From positions 1-64,000 of the forward strand of contig WHVA01000346.1 in the NCBI GenBank assembly GCA_015179125.1: a DNA stretch of 64,000 bases. Direction: 5' to 3'. Source of the stretch: Gautieria morchelliformis. Taxonomy: Eukaryota; Basidiomycota; Agaricomycetes; Gomphales; Gomphaceae. The notes below the pieces were generated by a model. It ran no database searches. It saw nothing but the letters and a program-made list of their open reading frames with translations, and had not been told where the DNA came from. Below, piece after piece: positions 56,948 to 64,000 of this stretch; the first letter of the stretch is position 1, and each line of letters starts with the position of its first letter. Both the position numbers and the translations under genes were made by a program.

Positions 56948-57160
56948 GACAGGAATTATAGGCAGTAGGTTTGGACTTGGTGCTCAAAAGAAGACTAGAA
57001 ATTAATTCACTCTCTCAGTGAATTTAGTTGTCACTATAAATATATTATACACTACCTAGAAATTAATTCACTACAGGATTTCTAGGTCAACAAATTGAAA
57101 AGAAACAAGACTAATCTACTTGCCTCTCTCAGTGAATTTAGTTGTCACTGAGAGAGGGGG
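56948..57160 (-). mobile_element. LTR of the copia fragment (approximate limits)
   Basis: In - orientation it ends CCTGTCCTCTACA just before the primer binding site. Direct repeats CTCTCAGTGAATTTAGTTGTCACT (about 57010 and 57125) lie within. A similar TGTAGAGGACAGGAATT occurs inside the hAT element at 16096. The outer limit is not certain. Confidence 0.45.
57123..57157. repeat. Perfect 13-bp inverted repeat (hairpin)
   Basis: CCTCTCTCAGTGA (57123-57135) and its exact complement TCACTGAGAGAGG (57145-57157) with a 9-base loop, at the outer edge of the copia LTR relic. Confidence 0.9.
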
Positions 57161-57483
57161 AAATGTGTCTCATGTGCATGTACTACTAGCCGGTGCTTTA
57201 GCGCCCGTGATGCCACGGTGTGCCATGCTAAGCGCCCGTAGAACGGTAGTGAACAGCCGCAGCTCAAAAAGGAAATTTGTCCACAACCACCCACAAAGGG
57301 TCGGTTGGACAGAACATGAAAAGAAGTAGAAATACAGCTTCGAAAAATCAAAGGAAAATTTGACAAATCATAGAATGAATGTCAGCATGGTTTCAAGTCA
57401 AAATCAAAAGAAATACAAATGGTGGAATCTATTTGGCTTGATTTTGGTGCAGGAGCATAAATGCACCCAACAGACTTTTCTGC

Positions 57484-57963
57484 TGTAAGGGCAACCCTGA
57501 CTGGTTGTGGAGATCACGCTACCACACAACTGACAAGGGGAAATCCAAAGTATGTATAAATGAACAGAGTATACAAGAGAGGGGATTCTCACCTGACAAG
57601 GGGAAATCCAAAGAGAAAAGTCTAAGGACCCCCAATGTCAGCGAGCCCATATTATACTACGCTGCGCAGCCAGGGACAACACTTGGCACCCGCCATCAAC
57701 CCTGCATCCTCCTGACCCTTGATCGACCCTTGATGCCACCTATTACGCGAGTCGCTTGATTTCCAACACTGTTCCGAGAGTGGAAGTCGGAAATTGGAGT
57801 AGAACTGCCAGGCGAACAGAACTGGTGGAAGTTCTCCCAGAAGCGGAATCATTTCCGAAAGCGGAGGCAGAGATGGAATCAGAACTGGAAGCGGAGTCGG
57901 AAATGGAGTCGGAACTGGGTGTGATGTCGGAACTGGAAATGGAGAACAGGGTGTCCCCTGACA
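57484..57963 (-). mobile_element. LTR family A, 5' LTR of a truncated element
   Basis: 480 bp, TGTCAGGGGACACCC (57963) to GGGTTGCCCTTACA (57484) on the - strand. It is followed by CAGAAAAGTCT, as is the copy at 63630, so this is a 5' LTR with a stub of internal sequence. It holds the empty site GATGCCAC (57732-57739) corresponding to the hAT insertion in the first copy. No target duplication found. Confidence 0.8.
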
Positions 57964-58375
57964 ATCTTGCTTGTTCTCTGGTTCTCACTGACACATTTGG
58001 CTCTGCCAGTAGCTCAGCTCTAGTCTTACTGCTGGGCTGCAGGGGGTTGCTTGCTCTTGTGTGGCCCTGTGATGTGGCCAGCACTTGGGGGTCAACGCTT
58101 GATGGCATCGACTTTTGGCTCGCTTCTTTTTGTAGAAGCTGTGTGTAGTCGCTGACTGCAGTCAGCGATACACCAGTAAGGAGTGTATATGGTGTGTTTG
58201 GCAAGAAAAAGGTGGGTTTTTGCGTTTGGGTGTTGTGGTAGGCATGAGAAAGTTCCTCCCTCCTCTGGTTTTGCATGATACTCACATTTATACCCTCACG
58301 TCTGGGAGTCTGGCGGCGAATGCGGGTGCCTGACACGCACAGGCCACCGTCTCTGCCGCTACCACGTGGGTGCAC
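57964..58375 (-). other. Open frame upstream of LTR A, unrecognised
   Basis: The - frame 58375-57743 enters LTR A at 57963; the part outside encodes about 137 residues (YTLLTGVSLTAVSDYTQLLQK...) without domain. Possibly the 5' end of a gene or of an older element truncated by the LTR. Confidence 0.25.
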
Positions 58376-58673
58376 AGCGTCACTGCTTTCTCACGCTCAT
58401 TTAACTGACACGCCAAGAAGAACGCTCAATCAACTCGCTATCCCACGTGACACTGTGGCGTGTTTACGTGTACACTGAGTTTGGAAGTGTCGCTTCCACA
58501 CACTCGGGTCCATCTCATCGTCCCCTGCGCCTTAACTGCTGATGCGCTTGTAGGATATGACAAGCCTATACGTCGTTGTGGATGTGCGGCATACTATGGT
58601 TCATTGTGTACCATTATGTGTGTTTATTTTCGGTCTGTGCGCGTTGTCTCGCTGAGTCCTAAGTCTGTAGGAT

Positions 58674-58757
58674 AAAATCCTAGCCGTCCTGTTTAAAATC
58701 CTAGCCGTCATGTTTAAAATCCTAGCCGTCGTGTTTAAAATCCTAGCCGTCGTCTTT
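58674..58757. repeat. 21-bp minisatellite, four units
   Basis: AAAATCCTAGCCGTC(C/A/G)TGTTT repeated four times in a row; only one position varies between the first three units and the last is slightly changed (GTCTTT). Confidence 0.9.
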
Positions 58758-58862
58758 ATTCCACCTCAGCGCTCGTGTTACTTGCGCTGAGTTGTATTTC
58801 AGATTCTCTAAGTTGTATCAGTCAACTTCTATAGCGCTAACGGAGATGTGTTGTGGTGCCAC

Positions 58863-59236
58863 TGTAAGAACTGTGATAATTATATGAACTATACGAGAGT
58901 TTACTCAGTAAATGCTTCGTTGCAATGTACCAATATATTATTACCTATATGAGAGTTTACTACAAATGCGCATAGATGAGTTGGAATAGATGTGAGACTA
59001 ATAATAGGCCTCTTACCTCAGTAAATACTACGTTGCAATATACTGAGGTAGAGTGGAAACACACCATCTACTTTATAGTGTCTAGGGAACAATAGGGACA
59101 AGGGACAATGTGAATATAAAACAAAGAGAATCTTTTGTGACTGCGCATATACTGTGGACAATAGAACCGCACATTGCTTTGTCACAATGACACGGGGTGA
59201 CGCAGTTTGTCACTAGCTTGTGCCTTCATTTCCACA
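58863..59236 (-). mobile_element. Copia 3' LTR (family B)
   Basis: In - orientation it begins TGTGGAAATGAAGG at 59236, just after the polypurine tract GAGGGGGAGTG, and ends ACAGTTCTTACA at 58863 (374 bp). Related to the relic at 17273-17590. Confidence 0.7.
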
Positions 59237-61439
59237 CTCCCCCTCAAACTGCAGTCAACCTGAGCTCTACTGCAAAATGCTTGACCTTTGTTGATGGCAG
59301 GGCCTTGGTAAGCGTATCGGCCACCATGTTGAACTGCCCCTTGCTCGATAATCCAGCATATGAAGTGGTAACGTACATCGATATGTTTGGTTTGCATGTG
59401 ATACTGATGATCCTTTGTAAGTGTGATCGCGGATTGATTATCAGAAAACAATGTAGTGGGAGGTAACTCAATGTCAAAGAGTTGTTTAATAAGGGAGTGA
59501 ATCCACAGGGCTTCCTTCGCCGTTTGAGTCGCTGCTACATACTCACTTTCTGTTGTGGATAAAGAAATGACATTCTGCCTTTGGCACTCCAGGACATGGC
59601 ACCGCCATGGATTATATATGCATAGCCAGAGATCGCATGTCAGTCTTCAGCCATGCTGCTGTCCGTGTCCGTGTAGCCGGTTAGTCCTCCATCTGCATGT
59701 CCAAATGTCAACCATAGGTGGGTAGTGCCTTTTAAGTACTGGAAAATTCTCTTGACAGGGTTCCAGTGTGTAGGCCTGAACTTTGGAATATCTGGAAACA
59801 GTTTGGACTGTGTAGGCTATGTCAGGGTGGGTTCCTAATGCTGCATACATGAGGGAGCCAACTGCTTATCTGTAATGTATGTCCCTCATTTTTGCATACT
59901 CTGTCATTGTAGGCAATTGTGACATCAAGAGCATCAAGCCTGGTTGCATCAGCATTGCAGCAGGCTTGAGATCTTCAAAGTTATACTGGCGCAGTATGGG
60001 CTCGATTTAGGAGCGCTGGGAGAGGTAAATGGTGCATCACTTTCTGTTCTGTGCGATTTCTATGCCTAACAGCCAATGCAGCTCGCCAAGGTCAGTGATT
60101 GTGACATGCTTCAGAAATTCCTGCATTGAACTGCTTCACCGCTATCTCAGATGTCGCAGCAATAGTGCAATCATCGACGTGTACCAAGATGATCATGAGT
60201 GAGTTGTTTGTGTGGCGAAAGAAAACGGCCTGGTCTACATCACATTGCACAAAGGATAACTTAGTGAGTGTTATGTCCACCAATTTTTGATACCAGTGCC
60301 TTCCTGACTACTTCAGCCTGTAGAGTGTCTTCTTTAGGAGGCAGACCTTTTGGGCTGAGTTCTGTGCATGGTAGCCTGGTGGCTGTGACATATATATGGT
60401 CTCATTATTAGTGAGTTCTCCATTTAGATATGCGCCTTTAATGTCAATTTGATGCAATTCCATGTCGTTTGCAGCTACCAGGGCGAGCACTGTCCTTATC
60501 GAGGCTAATTTCGCTACAGGAGCGAATGTGTCAAAGTAATCAACACCTGGTACCTGCGAAAAACCTTGAGCTACAAGGTGTGCTTTGTACCTTACCATGT
60601 TTCCTGCTGCATCCTTTTTAGCTCGGAAGAGCCATTTAGACCCGACAATATTTGCGCCAGTCAGTGCATCAGTGAGTATCGAAGCACAGCTAATTCTTCA
60701 TGGATAGCTTGCTCCCACAGGTACCAGGCGGGGCGTTGTCTTGCCTCAGCAAGGGATCGGGGTTCGATTGCTTCAACCTCACTCATTTCCGCTATGAGTA
60801 TATACCCATCGACTTCATCGGCTAACATCATTGGGTCAGCAGTCCCTTCTCCTTCTGGCATCTCTTGCACGTTTTCAGTGATGGAGGGCAGATGAACTCC
60901 TGCTGGAATTATAGGGTCTGATGATCGGTGAGAGGAGGCTCTGTGTCCATCTAGGATGTCGCGAACATGCTGACTCGGCTTGCGGACATGTTTGGCAGGT
61001 ATGTCATCTTCAGAGTCGGATGGGTTTACCTTGTCGATGTTGCGTGTGAGGGGCACGGATGGCGTGGTGGATTTAGGCATATCAGAGGGGAGGTTATCAC
61101 TTATGGGTGTGTTAGCTTTTGTCTCGATAATGTGCCAATTCTCCCCCTCAAGGCGAGAAGCTGATGCATTGTTGAAATAGACATTATGTTCCACAGTGAC
61201 AGTTTTCTTGTCAGGCCAATAGATTCGGGAGCCTTTGTTCCGTTGATGGATGCCCAACCAGTGCCCTTTGAGGACACATCCTCCAAGCTTGTCACCTGTT
61301 TCGGTACATACCTATACCTTCTCACCCCATTCACGTACTTGCCTCAAGTTAGGTTTGTCACCGAAAACTGCCTCAAAAGGTGTTTTTTCTTTGATGGCTT
61401 TAGTGGAAGTATGGTTCATCAGCCAGACTACATGTCGTG
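59237..61439 (-). pseudogene. Decayed copia pol (integrase end, RT, RNase H)
   Basis: Fragments in order on the - strand: integrase C-terminal region (61440-61260, WLMNHTSTKAIK-like, PFEAVFGDKPNL), connector (61257-60661, with RNKGSRIYW and VEHNVYFN), RT (60598-60308: RYKAHLVAQGFSQVPGVDYFDTF, HQIDIKGAYLNGEL), RT palm with HVDD (60283-60092), GTHPDIAYTVQTVSRYS (59850-59700), RNase H end (59451-59240: DNQSAITLTKDHQYHMQTKHIDVRYH). Several frame changes and stops. The 5' part is cut off by LTR C at 61440. Confidence 0.85.
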
Positions 61440-62450
61440 TGTCAAGATTGGTTTTTAGGCGTTAATATCGTGTATTAGTGAACACAGTGAATGTCCGAAT
61501 AACTTGTGCAAATAGGGTGAACCAATAAATGTTCAGAAGATAAGAGGGCTGCCCGATCGGGCTAGCCCTATCTACAGTCATAGCGAAAATAGCCTGTGGC
61601 ACTTGACAATGTAATGTGCAAGGTGTCATGGAAAGGTTATTTAAGTAGCAACAATCTTTTCGCCAGCGAAGGCGCTCCTTCGGAGCCCTTCGCCGACAGC
61701 ACAGAAAATAGTTCGAAGGCTAAGGTAACGAAGATGAAGTATGAAAACTCACCAGTGATGCCTAAGTCTTCCTCTGGTTGAAGATATAAATCTACAGGAG
61801 AAGGCTCAAGATGATAGTCACAGCAAGGTCAAGTTTTGCACAAGATGGACATATGATAATTAAACTGGGGAATATACATGCAAATGTAAACTATTTATAT
61901 CGAATGCTCGTATGGGAACAGTGAATAGGGAAGAGGCCGTCATGAGTCAGGGTTGGATAGGGGTGCGCAGTCATGACACAAATAGATGAAATAAACATAC
62001 AATAGAATGGAAGAGGAGTGCGAACATGAAACGATGGAGAGGAAAGAGGGCGAAGGCACCTATGTACAAAAACACGCCTTGGGACCTGCATGTACGCCAC
62101 CCTGCATGGACTCTTCGTCTGCTGGGTTGATCCCACACAACCTATGGGTAGGACGTGCCGCAAATGCATCCCGGCCATATGAACACCTAAAGGGGTTGCA
62201 TTAGGAAGATGATGGGGCCAGTGATGGACCATCACACCGGGTAGAGGATGTCGATCGCGTTTGATGGCGTGCCTGCTGGCGGATGATGTGAGCAGTGAAT
62301 GGTTGTTCGGCGAATGTGGCGAAGGGCGAACGGAGAGGACATAGAGGAGGCATTGTTGAAGGGAGGGGCGAAGCCGAGCGAACACGGAGGAGGAGTTGTA
62401 AAAAGGGGAAACAGGGATGGTTGGGTGCAGGAAATACATGAGTCGTGACA
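61440..62450 (-). mobile_element. LTR family C (inverted relative to 17968-18916)
   Basis: In - orientation starts TGTCACGACTCATGTATTTCC (62450) and ends ACCAATCTTGACA (61440). Shares long stretches with 17968-18916, for example GTGTTCACTAATACACGATATTAACG. About 1.0 kb. No clear 5-bp target duplication, so an adjacent element may have been lost. Confidence 0.7.
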
Positions 62451-62490
62451 ATCTGACCATAGGAACATCGAAAAGGGGTTGAGCGGAGGA

Positions 62491-63630
62491 TGTCAGGGGA
62501 CACCCTGTTCTCCATTTCCAGTTCCGACACCACACCCAGTTCCGACTCCATTTCCGACTCCGCTTCCGGTTCCGATCCGATCTCCGCCTCCGCTTTTGGA
62601 AATGATTCCGCTTCTGGGAGAACTTCCACCAGTTCTGTTCACCTTGCCAGTTCCACTCCAATTTCCGACTTCCACTCTCGGAACAGTGTCGGAAATCAAG
62701 CAACTCGCATAATAGGTGGCATCAAGGGTTGATCAAGGGTCAGGGAGGTCAGGGGGATGCAGGGCTGATGGCGGGTGCCAAGTGTTGTCCCTGGCTGCGC
62801 AGCGTAGTATAATATGGGCTCGCTGACATTGGAGGATGGTTGTAACTGTCATATATATGTATATATAGCTTAGCTCATCTATATTTCATAAAATATATCA
62901 AAATTGAGGCAGTTGCCAGCACCTGTAAGGCATGCTTAATCCTAGCCCCAAAGGTCTTTCTCACAGTCTGCTGCTCCCCCAGGAAAAGGTGTATACCCCA
63001 TTGTCTAAACATCAATAGTTACATATCTTTGTACTAATACATGCATATTATTTTAAACATACCTTCTAATCAGATCTCCAACCATATATAATAATATAGT
63101 ACAGGTATTGTCCATACTTGCTTCTATATTCTATGATTGTACATCTAACATGTTTCATATATACTTCTAACGTGTACTCATATGGTCCATACTTGCCTCT
63201 ACATTCTATCATCATACATGTAACAAGCGTCATATATACTTTTAATATATAGTCATCCACATCCTCTCTGAAATTGCTCTGTTATCTGAATACACACCAT
63301 GCTTTAGCACATACAACCATATTTTTAAAATATCAGAACATTCAAAAAAATTTAGGATATCCACAATATACAAGTTGCTCAAAATGATAGACTATGAATT
63401 TGGTCAGGATTGATATTTTAAAAGATATCTAATATATCCTAGAAGAATGTACATTGTTGTCAATGTGAACATGCTCCATTGGGGGTCCTTAGACTTTTCT
63501 CTTTGGATTTCCTCTTGTCAGGTGAGAATCCCCTCTCTTGTATACTCTATTCATTTATACATACTTTGGATTTCCCCTTGTCAGTTGTGTGGTAGTGTGA
63601 TCTCCACAACCAGCCAGGGTTGCCCTTACA
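62491..63630 (+). mobile_element. LTR family A, 5' LTR of an element leaving the window
   Basis: Starts TGTCAGGGGACACCC (62491) and ends GGGTTGCCCTTACA (63630); about 490 bp once the insertion at 62833-63476 is removed. Followed by a gag-type ORF at 63743 on the same strand. Confidence 0.8.
62833..63476. mobile_element. 644-bp AT-rich insertion in LTR A, unclassified
   Basis: Interrupts LTR A between GCTCGCTGACATTGG and GGGTCCTTAGAC, which adjoin in the 57484-57963 copy. The six bases CATTGG are present on both sides (62827-62832 and 63477-63482), a target duplication. The insert is AT-rich with short internal repeats (TATATACTT.TAA.., ATACTTGC.TCTA.ATTCTAT at about 63115 and 63195). No ORF or terminal inverted repeat seen. 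It may be a solo LTR or a MITE-like element. Confidence 0.8.
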
Positions 63631-63742
63631 TCAGAAAAGTCTCTCCTCTAGAGGACCGGCGGTCATACTGCACGTTGCATTCGCCATAGGTGTGTTTGGA
63701 ATCAGAGACAGCGACTCGGAGATCGCAACCTCTTCCGCGCAC
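63631..63742 (+). other. Leader between LTR A and gag
   Basis: Begins TCAGAAAAGTCTC directly after the LTR; this should contain the primer binding site. The same CAGAAAAGTCT follows the LTR at 57484. The tRNA is not identified. Confidence 0.5.
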
Positions 63743-64000
63743 ATGGTATACGACAGCCCCTCTTCTTACGTCGAGCTCCCAACCCTGGAAATCCCATCCC
63801 ATATTTCCCCTTCTGACATGGATCCGGATGATCGTCTTTGGAATATGGAGGAGGAACTGACGTGGAACCGGATGAAGACCGACGCGATTGAAACAGCCTT
63901 ACAAACAATTTTGGCTAAGTTAGATATTCCACAAAGTGGTGGAAATGCAATGCTGGATGAGCCGGATTTCGGAAAAGTGGAACTAGCAGAAGAGAGGATG
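63743..64000 (+). CDS. LTR retrotransposon gag, 5' part (runs off the window)
   Basis: Open from ATG 63743 to the window end, 86 codons. An acidic N-terminus (MVYDSPSSYVELP), then a predicted helix (MEEELTWNRMKTDAIETAL) of the sort at the start of Ty3/gypsy gag proteins. Its position about 110 bp behind a 5' LTR supports gag. Domain evidence is beyond the window. Confidence 0.6.
   Translation, partial: MVYDSPSSYVELPTLEIPSHISPSDMDPDDRLWNMEEELTWNRMKTDAIETALQTILAKLDIPQSGGNAMLDEPDFGKVELAEERM

Noticed and set aside
57756..58148. + strand ORF rich in ESELEAESEMESE
   Set aside because: It lies in LTR A; the acidic repeat arises from the GGAAGCGGA-type LTR sequence and recurs in both other copies.

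Overview
The window is nuclear DNA of a filamentous basidiomycete, most probably an Agaricomycete. Evidence: short GT-AG introns (about 45-65 bp) with CTNA-type branch points, multi-exon genes, basidiomycete families (a DUF6534-type membrane protein, a fungal cAMP-receptor-like GPCR, C2-NACHT-WD40 receptors), and fungal retroelements (a Tad1/I-type LINE, Ty1/copia, chromodomain Ty3/gypsy, hAT). The species cannot be named from the sequence alone.

Layout. 0-14.5 kb is the gene-rich part: a multi-exon hypothetical gene (+, 0.2-2.7 kb), a complete seven-exon GPCR gene (-, 3.2-5.1 kb), a C2-NACHT-WD40 NLR-like gene A (-, 5.9-11.3 kb), a RING-finger gene (-, 12.0-13.1 kb) and a glutathione S-transferase gene (-, 13.6-14.5 kb). 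15.6-18.9 kb is a stack of transposon relics: a solo LTR split by a 1.1 kb hAT element, then two other LTRs. 18.9-24.4 kb holds the paralogue of gene A, NACHT-WD40 gene B, with 14 nearly identical WD units. 24.4-27.7 kb is mostly decayed sequence and ends in a serine racemase/threonine dehydratase pseudogene. 27.8-34.4 kb is a nearly full-length LINE with poly(A) tail and a 12-bp target duplication, inserted in an LTR relic. 34.4-41 kb has a DUF6534 pseudogene and unrecognised, probably decayed coding sequence.

41.0-54.6 kb is the best-defined structure: a Ty1/copia element (175-bp LTRs, target duplication CTTCC) whose reading frame is split by a 9.0-kb Ty3/gypsy chromodomain element (identical 214-bp LTRs, target duplication CATAC). 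The gypsy element carries an extra ORF before gag and another after the chromodomain, but its frames hold four in-frame TGA codons, at least two further frame breaks and an RNase H deletion. 55-64 kb is a graveyard of LTRs, copia fragments and an orphan C-terminal exon of a NACHT-WD40 gene, ending in the 5' LTR and gag start of another element that leaves the window.

How it fits together: two NLR-like paralogues, an orphan exon of a third and dense repeats fit an expanding and decaying fungal innate-immunity or allorecognition gene family. GPCR, RING and GST genes lie between but share no visible operon-like logic with it. Many defects are single TGA codons in otherwise open frames, consistent with C-to-T decay at CpG. 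Several frameshifts sit at G or C runs, so some may be consensus errors.
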